Assembly (NCBI RefSeq): GCF_010093445.1
Contig: NZ_PDWW01000016.1
Location: forward strand, 31,423-95,422
Source: Pseudoxanthomonas japonensis
Lineage (GTDB): Bacteria; Pseudomonadota; Gammaproteobacteria; Xanthomonadales; Xanthomonadaceae
DNA: 64,000 nucleotides
Reading direction: 5' to 3'
Below, piece after piece: positions 23,020-30,436 of this stretch. Numbering within the stretch: the stretch's first letter is position 1; each line of letters starts with the position of its first letter. A model generated the notes under the pieces. It had not been told where the DNA came from. It did not search any database and was given only the letters and a program-made list of their open reading frames with translations. A program made the position numbers and the translations under genes.

Positions 23020-23136
23020 GGTTTCAGCCCCTTCCCCCGCGCGCGGGGGAAGGTCGGGATGGGGGTTGTGCGGAGTGGCGGTGCCGTCGTTCTGAAGCGG
23101 CCCCCACCCCAAACCTCCCCCGCAGGCGGGGGAGGG
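23020..23136. repeat. pair of inverted palindromes between permease genes
   Basis: CTTCCCCCGCGCGCGGGGGAAG with flank GGTCGGGATGGGGG (about 23028-23062) faces CCCCCACCCCAAACC and CTCCCCCGCAGGCGGGGGAG (about 23101-23136). Two related palindromes in opposite orientation form a BIME-like composite element inside the operon. Confidence 0.6.
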
Positions 23137-23142
23137 AGCACG

Positions 23143-24453
23143 TCACTGCGACTTCAGCTGGATCGCGGGCGTCACCTGCATCGCCCGCCAGGCGGGCAGC
23201 ATCCCGGCGAGCAGGCTGGCGACGATCGCCAGCGCGAAGGTGGCCAGCAGCATCTTCAGGTCCATGTGGGCCAGGTCGGCGTAGCCCGCCGGCTGCTGGC
23301 GGACCGCCAGCAGGCCGAGCCAGGCCAGGATCAGGCCGAGGACGCCACCGACCAGCCCGACGGTGCCGGCTTCCACCAGGCACTGCGCGAAGATGGCCTT
23401 GCGTGTCGCGCCGAGGGCACGACGCACGCCGATCTGCGAGGCGCGGCCGAGGAACTTCGCCAACAGCAGGCCGACCGTGTTGAGCAGGCAGACGGCCAGG
23501 AAGCCGAACGCCAGCCACACCTGCAGGCGCACGTCGCCGGGCACCGCGCCCTGCTTGTCGAGCCACTGCATCACGCTGTGCAGGTCGACGTTGGTGGGGC
23601 GCTCGAAGCGGCCCGCCGCGCGCTGCTGGTCGGAGTAGTTCGCCAGGTACTGCTTGTAGGCGTCGACCTTGGCCGGCGTGCCCAGTTCCACCCAGTACTG
23701 CAGCCACGAGCACGGGGCGTTCGGTCCGCGCGAGCCTTCTTCTTCCCCACTGGAGTCGCCCCAGCAGTTCATGTTGCCCTGCGTGCTCATGTTCAGCGTA
23801 CGCGACGTCCAGAACGGCACGAACAGCTGCTCCACTTCTGTGAAGCGGTCCTGCGTCATGTCGTAGAACTTCGGTGCAGGGCGCCATTCCTCCAGCACGC
23901 CGATGATGCGGAAGGTCGCGCCGGAGGCTGTCAGGTCGCGGCCCACGCTGTTGGCGCCGCCGAACAGTTTGTCGTTCAGCGCCTTGGAGATGACGGCGAC
24001 GCGCGCACGCGACTCGTCGTCCACCGCCGACCAGCCGTTGCCGTAACGGAACGGCACGTCGAACATCGGGAAGAAGTCCGCCGTGGTGTAGCGCGCATCG
24101 ACGCGGAACGGCTCGATCTTGCCGTCTTTCGACTCCACCGACGTCGAGCCGCCGGTCATCAGCGCCTGGCGGTCGCCCTTCTTGTCTTTCAGCAGGCGCT
24201 CGGCGTCGTAGCGGGTGAACTGGTCTTCCGGCTCTTCGCCGGGCGTGAATCCGTTCATCGAACGGGGATCCACGCGCGGGTAGAACAGCTTGTCGCTCTT
24301 CTGCGGGATCGGGTCGCCGGACAGCACGTAGAACACGGTCAGCGTGGTCATGCTGGCGCCGATGCCGAGTGCGATGGCCAGCACCATCAGGAAGGTCAGC
24401 GCCTTGTTGCGCTTGAAGCTGCGCAGCGCGAGGGAGAAGTAGTAGCCGAACAT
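23143..24453 (-). CDS. ABC transporter permease, MacB type (first permease)
   Basis: A 436-residue protein with the MacB layout. Helix 1 (LTFLMVLAIALGIGASMTTLTVF) precedes a periplasmic domain of about 250 residues with a MacB_PCD-like core. Three C-terminal helices follow, with LGRASQIGVRRALGATRKAIFAQCLVEA before helix 3. AAGGAG lies eight bases before the chosen ATG. It overlaps nothing but follows the ATPase gene by 10 bases, so it should pair with that ATPase. Confidence 0.9.
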   Translation of the reverse strand: MFGYYFSLALRSFKRNKALTFLMVLAIALGIGASMTTLTVFYVLSGDPIPQKSDKLFYPRVDPRSMNGFTPGEEPEDQFTRYDAERLLKDKKGDRQALMTGGSTSVESKDGKIEPFRVDARYTTADFFPMFDVPFRYGNGWSAVDDESRARVAVISKALNDKLFGGANSVGRDLTASGATFRIIGVLEEWRPAPKFYDMTQDRFTEVEQLFVPFWTSRTLNMSTQGNMNCWGDSSGEEEGSRGPNAPCSWLQYWVELGTPAKVDAYKQYLANYSDQQRAAGRFERPTNVDLHSVMQWLDKQGAVPGDVRLQVWLAFGFLAVCLLNTVGLLLAKFLGRASQIGVRRALGATRKAIFAQCLVEAGTVGLVGGVLGLILAWLGLLAVRQQPAGYADLAHMDLKMLLATFALAIVASLLAGMLPAWRAMQVTPAIQLKSQ

Positions 24454-24463
24454 GGCGTGCTCC

Positions 24464-25186
24464 TTACGCGGAGGCGTTGGCATCGGCGGCATGCGCCGCG
24501 CGGATCAGCGCAGGCTCCACCGACAGGTCGGTGGCCATGCCGTCCACGATGTGCACGTTGCGCTGCGCGCGTGCGGCCAGTTCGGGGTCGTGCGTGACCA
24601 TGATGATGGTCGTGCCCTGGCGGTTGATCTCTTCCAGCAGTTCCATCACGCCACGCGCCATCTGCGAGTCCAGGTTGCCAGTCGGTTCGTCCGCCAGCAG
24701 CAGGCGCGGACTGCCGGCCAGTGCGCGCGCGATCGCGGTGCGCTGCTGCTGGCCGCCCGACAGTTCGGCCGGGAAGTGCTTCATGCGCGAGCCCAGGCCC
24801 ACACGGGCCAGTGCGTCCTCGATGCGCTGCTTGCGCTCCGCGGCCGGCATGCCGCGATAGCGCAGCGGGACGTCGACGTTGTCGAACAGGTTGAGGTCGG
24901 GGATCAGGTTGAAGCCCTGGAAGATGAAGCCGATCTTCTGGTTGCGCAGGCGCGAACGCGCATCGTCGCCGAGATGGCTGACGTCCTGGCCGTCGAGCAG
25001 GAACTGGCCGCCGGTGAACGTCTCCAGCAGGCCGGCGATGTTGAGGAAGGTGGTCTTGCCGGAACCCGACGGCCCAGTGACCGCGACGAACTCGCCCTCG
25101 CGGACATGCAGGTCGAGCGAACGCAGCGCATGCGTTTCCACCTGTTCGGTGCGGTAGACCTTGGCGACTTGGCGCATCTCTAGCAT
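24464..25186 (-). CDS. ABC exporter ATP-binding protein (MacB/LolD type)
   Basis: A 240-residue ATPase with Walker A GPSGSGKTT, Q loop FIFQGFNLIP, signature LSGGQQQR, Walker B LLLADEPTGNLDS and H loop MVTHDPEL. The spacing and the sequence ALRSLDLHVREGEF place it with the MacB/LolD exporter family. It powers the permeases encoded directly downstream. A 120-base repeat-bearing spacer separates it from the membrane-fusion protein gene. Confidence 0.95.
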   Translation of the reverse strand: MLEMRQVAKVYRTEQVETHALRSLDLHVREGEFVAVTGPSGSGKTTFLNIAGLLETFTGGQFLLDGQDVSHLGDDARSRLRNQKIGFIFQGFNLIPDLNLFDNVDVPLRYRGMPAAERKQRIEDALARVGLGSRMKHFPAELSGGQQQRTAIARALAGSPRLLLADEPTGNLDSQMARGVMELLEEINRQGTTIIMVTHDPELAARAQRNVHIVDGMATDLSVEPALIRAAHAADANASA

Positions 25187-25196
25187 GGCGGGCTCC

Positions 25197-25303
25197 TGGC
25201 AGTGATTGGTAGTTGGTGATTGGTGATTCGAGGGAAGCGAAGGCGGTAGTGATGGGGCGAAGCGTGCGTTTACGAATCACGTCTCACGAATCACCCATCA
25301 CGG
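25197..25303. repeat. dispersed GTGATTCG-type inverted repeat inside the ABC operon
   Basis: The left arm (about 25201-25231) has GTGATTGG units and the right arm (about 25272-25301) has ACGAATCAC units in inverse order. It is the same family as the repeat between atpD and atpC. Confidence 0.6.
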
Positions 25304-25306
25304 CGT

Positions 25307-26584
25307 TCAATTGACCGACACCCGCTCGGCATCGCCGAACAGGTCGCTGCCGGAGACGACGACCTTGTCGCCGGGCTGCAGGCCGCTGAGCACTTCGATG
25401 TTGCTCAGGCTGCTGACACCCAGCTGCACCGGCCGGCGCACGGCGGAGCTGCCGTCCATGACGTAGGCATAACGACCGCCGCCCTGTTCGAGGAACGGGC
25501 CGCGCTCGACCATCAGCACGTTGCGGCGCGTGTCCATCAGGATGCGTGCGGACAGGCGCTGGTTCTGGCGCAGGCCGGGCGGCTGCTTGTCGGAGAAGCG
25601 CAGGCGGGTGACGACTTCGCCGCCCACCACTTCCGGCGACACCGCGGAGATCTCGCCGGGATACGGCTGGCCGGCACTGGTCAGCGTGGCCGGCATGCCG
25701 ATGGCGAGGTCGCGCGCGAAGCTCTCCGGCACCTTGATCTCGACTTCGAACACGGACAGGTCGACGACGCTCAGCACCGGCGCATTGATCGCCACGTTCG
25801 AGCGCTGCACCGCCTGCACCTGGCCGACCTGGCCGTCGAACGGCGCGCGCAGCGTCAGCGCATCGACCTGGCGCTGCACTTCGGCGACCACGGCGCGCTG
25901 GCGTTCGGCGAGCAGCTGCTTGTTGCGTGCGTCGAGCCCGGCGCCCTGGCCCTGCAGGCCGGCGTCCTTCTGCGCATGGGACAGCGCGATCTCGCTCTTG
26001 CGCAGGTTGTCCTGCGCCTCCAGTACGTCGACCTGCGGTACGGCGCCGCCGTCGTAGCCGCGCTGGTAGCGCTGCAGGGTGCGTTCGGCGGCCTGGCGTT
26101 CGATGCCGGCCTGGTCCAGGGCCTTCTGCGCGTTGGCGCGGGTGACGCTGGCATCCAGCACCGCGCGGCTCGCCTCGGCCTCCAGGCCGGCGAGCGTGGT
26201 CTGTTCCTGCGCCAGCTTGCTGCGCAGCTCGGGGCTGTCGATTTCGGCCAGTGGCTGGCCCTGGGTGACCTTGTCGCCCGCGACGACCTTCAGCGTGACC
26301 ACGCCGCCGGCGACGGCATACAGGGTGGGGCTGTTGGCGGCGATGACGCGGCCGTCCGCGGCGATGTCGCGGACCAGGTCGCCGCGGGTCACTTCGGCGA
26401 TGCGCAGGCGGGCGCCGTCCACGGAGGCCGTGCCCGACAGCCAACCGCGGGCGGCGAACACGATGCCGGCCAGCAGCAGCGCACCGCCTGCGGCGGGCCA
26501 CACCCAGCGGCGCCAGGCCGGACGGGTCTGCGAGGCACTGAGCACACGGTCTTGGGCGGAGGTGTCCCGAATCATCGGCGGCAT
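25307..26584 (-). CDS. periplasmic membrane-fusion (HlyD/MacA-type) protein
   Basis: A 425-residue adaptor. It has an N-terminal anchor helix (WVWPAAGGALLLAGIVFAARGW, about 30-52) and a barrel-sandwich lipoyl-like domain split around a long coiled-coil hairpin (about 130-230, KLAQEQTTLAGLEAEASRA... LLAERQRAVVAEVQRQ). Beta-barrel domains with LRFSDKQPPGLRQNQRLSARI follow. It links the inner-membrane ABC permeases to an outer-membrane channel, which is not encoded here. ATG at 26584 leaves an 18-base leader from the sigma-54 promoter; ATG at 26575 is an alternative. It is the first gene of the operon. Confidence 0.9.
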   Translation of the reverse strand: MPPMIRDTSAQDRVLSASQTRPAWRRWVWPAAGGALLLAGIVFAARGWLSGTASVDGARLRIAEVTRGDLVRDIAADGRVIAANSPTLYAVAGGVVTLKVVAGDKVTQGQPLAEIDSPELRSKLAQEQTTLAGLEAEASRAVLDASVTRANAQKALDQAGIERQAAERTLQRYQRGYDGGAVPQVDVLEAQDNLRKSEIALSHAQKDAGLQGQGAGLDARNKQLLAERQRAVVAEVQRQVDALTLRAPFDGQVGQVQAVQRSNVAINAPVLSVVDLSVFEVEIKVPESFARDLAIGMPATLTSAGQPYPGEISAVSPEVVGGEVVTRLRFSDKQPPGLRQNQRLSARILMDTRRNVLMVERGPFLEQGGGRYAYVMDGSSAVRRPVQLGVSSLSNIEVLSGLQPGDKVVVSGSDLFGDAERVSVN

Positions 26585-26611
26585 GCGTTCTTTGGAATGA
26601 CCTGCATGTCT

Positions 26612-26630
26612 CAGCAGGATGCGTGCCAAA
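26612..26630 (-). promoter_or_regulatory. predicted sigma-54 promoter of the ABC/two-component operon
   Basis: The minus strand reads TTTGGCACGCATCCTGCTG. This is GG-N10-GC spacing and matches TGGCACG-N4-TTGCW at 11 of 12 defined positions. The start is predicted at 26602. The operon itself encodes an NtrC-type activator, which fits autoregulation. Confidence 0.8.
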
Positions 26631-26656
26631 CGCAAGCGATTGATTTGAAAGGGGGT

Positions 26657-26737
26657 TGTCCGCGCCGGGCGACTGTCCGGGTGTCCGCGGACACCCAGCG
26701 GACAGGGCCTGTCCAGTGCGGGACACGTAGAATGTCC
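26657..26737. promoter_or_regulatory. array of TGTCC/GGACA sites, likely enhancer for the NtrC-type regulator
   Basis: Eight half-sites lie in 81 bases: TGTCC at 26657, 26674, 26682, 26710 and 26733, and GGACA at 26689, 26700 and 26721. They include the perfect palindromes GGGTGTCCGCGGACACCC (26679-26696) and GGACAGGGCCTGTCC (26700-26714). The array sits about 55-135 bases upstream of the sigma-54 start, the normal range for an activator of this class. Confidence 0.65.
26728..26733 (+). promoter_or_regulatory. candidate -10 element of glmS within the site array
   Basis: TAGAAT with no good -35 hexamer at 16-18 bases. The start would be near 26740, about 30 bases before glmS. It lies between two half-sites of the array. 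Confidence 0.3.
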
Positions 26738-26769
26738 ACTCGTTTCACTCAGATGGAAGACACAGGCTT

Positions 26770-28596
26770 ATGTGCGGAATTGTGGGCGCGATCGCCGATC
26801 GCGACGTGGTGCCGGTACTGATCGAGGGACTGAAGCGGCTGGAATACCGGGGCTACGATTCCGCGGGCATCGCGGTAGTCGACCAGCAGGACGTGCGCCG
26901 CGTGCGCCGCACCGGCCGCGTCGCCGAAATGGAAGGCGCCGCCGCCGCCGAAGGTTTCAACGCGAGCCTCGGCATCGGCCATACGCGCTGGGCCACCCAC
27001 GGCGGCGTCACCGAAGCCAACGCCCATCCGCACATCAGCCACGGCGTGGCGCTGGTGCACAACGGCATCATCGAGAACCACGAGGAGCAGCGCGAGAAAC
27101 TGCGCGCGCTCGGTTACGTGTTCGAGTCGCAGACCGACACGGAAGTCATCGCCCACCTGATGCACCACCACCTGAAGGGCGGCGACGATCTGCTGGCCGC
27201 CCTGCAGCGCACGGTGAAGGAACTGACCGGCGCCTACGCGCTGGCCGTGGTCAGCCGCAAGGAGCCTGACCGCATGGTCTGCGCCCGCATGGGCTGCCCG
27301 CTGCTGATCGGCGTCGGCGAGGGCGAGAACTTCATCGCCTCCGACGTCTCGGCGATCCTGCAGGCCACGCGGCGTGTGATCTTCCTGGAGGAAGGCGACA
27401 CCGCGGAAGTGACGCGCGAAGGCGTCAAGGTGTTCGACGGAAAGGACCAGCCGATCCAGCGCGAGGTGCACGTCTCCGACGTGTCGCTGGCGTCGCTGGA
27501 ACTCGGTCCGTACCGCCACTTCATGCAGAAGGAAATCCACGAGCAGCCGCGCGCGATCGCCGACACCATCGAGGCGGTGGTCGAAGGCGGCTTCTCGCCG
27601 ACGCTGTTCGGCGCCAATGCGGAAGCCGCGCTGAAAGACATCGAAGGCGTGCAGATCCTCGCCTGCGGCACCAGCTACTACGCCGGCATGACGGCGCGCT
27701 ACTGGATGGAGGCGATCTCCGGCCTGCCGTGCAGCGTCGAGATCGCCAGCGAGTACCGCTACCGCGACGCGTACGCCAATCCCAAGCACCTGATCGTCAC
27801 CATTTCGCAGTCCGGCGAAACGCTGGACACGATGGAGGCGCTGAAGTACGCCAAGTCGCTGGGCCACCGGCACACGCTGTCGATCTGCAATGTGCCGGAA
27901 AGCGCGATCCCGCGCGCCAGCGAGCTGGTCTGCTACACGCGTGCCGGCGCCGAGATCGGCGTGGCATCGACCAAGGCCTTCACCACCCAGCTGGCGGCGC
28001 TGTTCCAGCTGACCGTCGTGCTCGGCAAGCTGCGCGGCAAGGTCACGCCGGAGCAGGAAGCCGATTACCTGGAACAGCTGCGCCACCTGCCCGGCAGCGT
28101 GCAGCATGCACTGAACCTGGAGCCGCAGATCGCGGCGTGGGCGGAGCGTTTCGCGCCGAAGTCGGATGCGCTGTTCCTCGGCCGCGGCCTGCACTATCCG
28201 ATCGCGCTGGAAGGCGCGCTCAAGCTGAAGGAAATCTCCTACATCCACGCCGAGGCGTATCCGGCCGGTGAGCTGAAGCACGGCCCGCTGGCGCTGGTCG
28301 ATGCCGACATGCCGGTGGTGGTGATCGCACCCAACGACGTGCTGCTGGAGAAGGTGAAGTCCAACATGCAGGAGGTGCGCGCGCGCGGCGGCGAGCTGTT
28401 CGTGTTCACCGACCAGGACAGCCACTTCAGCGAATCCGAAGGCGTGCACGTCATCCGCACCCCGCGCCACGTCGGCGTGCTCAGCCCCATCGTGCACACC
28501 ATTCCTGTGCAGCTGCTGGCGTACCACACCGCGCTCGCGCGCGGCACCGACGTGGACAAGCCGCGCAACCTGGCGAAGTCGGTGACGGTGGAGTAA
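26770..28596 (+). CDS. glmS: glutamine-fructose-6-phosphate aminotransferase
   Basis: A 608-residue enzyme forming glucosamine-6-phosphate from fructose-6-phosphate and glutamine, the first step to UDP-GlcNAc. The initiator methionine precedes the catalytic cysteine (CGIVGAI) of the N-terminal glutaminase domain, with GHTRWATHG and HNGIIEN following. Two SIS domains contain [15 protein letters not shown] and the C-terminal [18 protein letters not shown] lies about ten bases before the ATG. I saw no glmS ribozyme in the short leader, as expected outside Gram-positive bacteria. Confidence 0.98.
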   Translation: MCGIVGAIADRDVVPVLIEGLKRLEYRGYDSAGIAVVDQQDVRRVRRTGRVAEMEGAAAAEGFNASLGIGHTRWATHGGVTEANAHPHISHGVALVHNGIIENHEEQREKLRALGYVFESQTDTEVIAHLMHHHLKGGDDLLAALQRTVKELTGAYALAVVSRKEPDRMVCARMGCPLLIGVGEGENFIASDVSAILQATRRVIFLEEGDTAEVTREGVKVFDGKDQPIQREVHVSDVSLASLELGPYRHFMQKEIHEQPRAIADTIEAVVEGGFSPTLFGANAEAALKDIEGVQILACGTSYYAGMTARYWMEAISGLPCSVEIASEYRYRDAYANPKHLIVTISQSGETLDTMEALKYAKSLGHRHTLSICNVPESAIPRASELVCYTRAGAEIGVASTKAFTTQLAALFQLTVVLGKLRGKVTPEQEADYLEQLRHLPGSVQHALNLEPQIAAWAERFAPKSDALFLGRGLHYPIALEGALKLKEISYIHAEAYPAGELKHGPLALVDADMPVVVIAPNDVLLEKVKSNMQEVRARGGELFVFTDQDSHFSESEGVHVIRTPRHVGVLSPIVHTIPVQLLAYHTALARGTDVDKPRNLAKSVTVE

Positions 28597-30384
28597 TCAG
28601 TCGCCGGCGACGGGATCGCCGGCCGACCATTGCTGCGCCTGCAGCCGGTCGAGCAGGGTGTTGACGCGTTCGCGCGCGGCGACGCCGTGCACCGGCAGCG
28701 CGAGGCTGTCGCCGGGGCGGGCCGCGGTCAGGATGGCGCGCACGGCCTCGGTTTCGTCACGGCATTCGTCGATGGCGGCGTCCGCCACGCCGTGGCGCAC
28801 CAGCGCGGCGCGCAGTACCCGGCCCACCTCGCCGCTTTCGCGTCCGCGCATATAGCCTTCCATGTCCTTCAGCACCACATGGTGGGGATGGAACGACGCG
28901 GCGGTGGCGGCAAGGTCGGCGATGGCGTCGTCGCTGCGGTCGCCGGCCTGGCCGAGCAGCAGATGCAAACGGCCGCCGTCGCGGTGCGCCTGACGGACCA
29001 GATCGAGAAACTGCGCCAGCCCATCGGGGTTGTGCGCGTAGTCCACGTAGACCTGCACGCCGCCGCCGAGCACCCAGCGCTGCAGGCGGCCGGGGTTGTC
29101 GCGGTTGTCGCGGCCGAAGCGGGCGAGCACGGCCGCGATCGTCGCCGGGGCGATCCCCAGTCCGAGGGCGGCGAGGGCGGCGGCGGCGCAGTTCTGCACG
29201 TTGTGCGCAGCCAGGCCGCCAAGCGTCAGCGGCATCCCCGCGACCGCGCCCAGATCGTGGGCATGCGTGCCGTCGAACAGCCACAGGTGGCCGTCACGCA
29301 CGCCACAGCTGCGACGACCTTCGGCACGCGCCTGCCGCAGCAGCGGATGATCGTCGTCGGTGGAAAACCAGGCCAGCGGCACGCCGAGGCCGCCTGCATG
29401 GCGTCGCAACAGTTCATTGTCGGCGTTGAGCACGAGCATGCCGCTGGCGTCGATGGCGCGAGCCACGGTCAGCTTCACGTCGGCCAGGCCGTCGAGGTCG
29501 TGGATGCCGTATTCGCCGAAGTGGTCGGGGCTGACGTTGGTGACCACGGCCACGTCGGCCCGTTCGACCGCCAGGCCGCGCCGCAGCAGGCCGCCACGTG
29601 CGGTCTCCAGGATCGCGGCCTGGGTCCGGCGGTCGCGCAGCAGGCTGCGTGCGCCGCCGGGGCCGGAGTAGTCGCCGCCTTCGATCAGCGCGCCGTCGAG
29701 GTAGATGCCGTCGGTGCAGCTGTTGGCCGTGTGCCAGCCGTGCGCGATGGCGATCGCGGTGAGCAGGCGCACGGTGGTGGTCTTGCCGTTGGAGCCGGTG
29801 ACCAGGGCTACCGGGATCGCATGCAGCTCCTGCCACGGCACGTCATCGGGCGTCGGCAGGGCGGCGTTGTCCCAGGTGCGGCTGCCGCTGCCCATGCCGA
29901 TGGACAGTCGCTCGTCGTCGAGCAGCAGCGGCACACCGTGCGCACGTGCGGCTTCTTGCAGGGCGGGCAGTCGCGGCAGGCCTTCGGCGGCAGCGACGGC
30001 GCGCAGCAGGCGCAGGTCCGCGTCTTCATCGACGAACAAGGGATGGCCCGGCTGCAGCGCGGGTTCGCCGATGTCCCTCCCGGCCGCGGCCAGGGCGGAC
30101 AGCCACGCCCATTCGTCCACGTCGGCGGCGGCGTACAGCATGTCGCCGGGTGCGGCGAAGGCGAGGCTGGCGCCGCTGGCGTGCTCGCGTACCGTCACCG
30201 GGCCATCGGGCCAGCCCAGGGCAGCGCGTGCGCGGGCGATGCGTCGCTTCCAGTCTTCGATCAACGCCGCGGGCACCGGCGCACCGATCATCGTTTCCAG
30301 CACCGCGCCCGGTCCGGCGAAGTACAGGTTGGGCCCGGTCAGGCGACGCAGGTCGTCGAACGGCAAGGGTGCGGATTCACTCAT
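28597..30384 (-). CDS. Mur ligase family protein of the cyanophycin cluster
   Basis: A 595-residue protein. Residues 1-190 are specific but begin with DLRRLTGPNLYF, reminiscent of the LRGPN start of cyanophycin synthetases. The remainder is a Mur ligase unit with P-loop GSNGKTTT, LETARGGLLRRGL, TNVSPDHFGEYGI and VDYAHNPDGL, closely parallel to the C-terminal half of the adjacent CphA. It has no ATP-grasp domain, so it cannot carry out both CphA reactions. It may add or recycle one amino acid or act on a cyanophycin-derived peptide. The start MSESAPLPF is 52 bases after the cphA stop. Confidence 0.8.
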   Translation of the reverse strand: MSESAPLPFDDLRRLTGPNLYFAGPGAVLETMIGAPVPAALIEDWKRRIARARAALGWPDGPVTVREHASGASLAFAAPGDMLYAAADVDEWAWLSALAAAGRDIGEPALQPGHPLFVDEDADLRLLRAVAAAEGLPRLPALQEAARAHGVPLLLDDERLSIGMGSGSRTWDNAALPTPDDVPWQELHAIPVALVTGSNGKTTTVRLLTAIAIAHGWHTANSCTDGIYLDGALIEGGDYSGPGGARSLLRDRRTQAAILETARGGLLRRGLAVERADVAVVTNVSPDHFGEYGIHDLDGLADVKLTVARAIDASGMLVLNADNELLRRHAGGLGVPLAWFSTDDDHPLLRQARAEGRRSCGVRDGHLWLFDGTHAHDLGAVAGMPLTLGGLAAHNVQNCAAAALAALGLGIAPATIAAVLARFGRDNRDNPGRLQRWVLGGGVQVYVDYAHNPDGLAQFLDLVRQAHRDGGRLHLLLGQAGDRSDDAIADLAATAASFHPHHVVLKDMEGYMRGRESGEVGRVLRAALVRHGVADAAIDECRDETEAVRAILTAARPGDSLALPVHGVAARERVNTLLDRLQAQQWSAGDPVAGD

Positions 30385-30436
30385 GCGGCAGGTCGTGGGT
30401 GGAGAGCGTGATCGGGCGGTTGCGGATCGCCATCGC

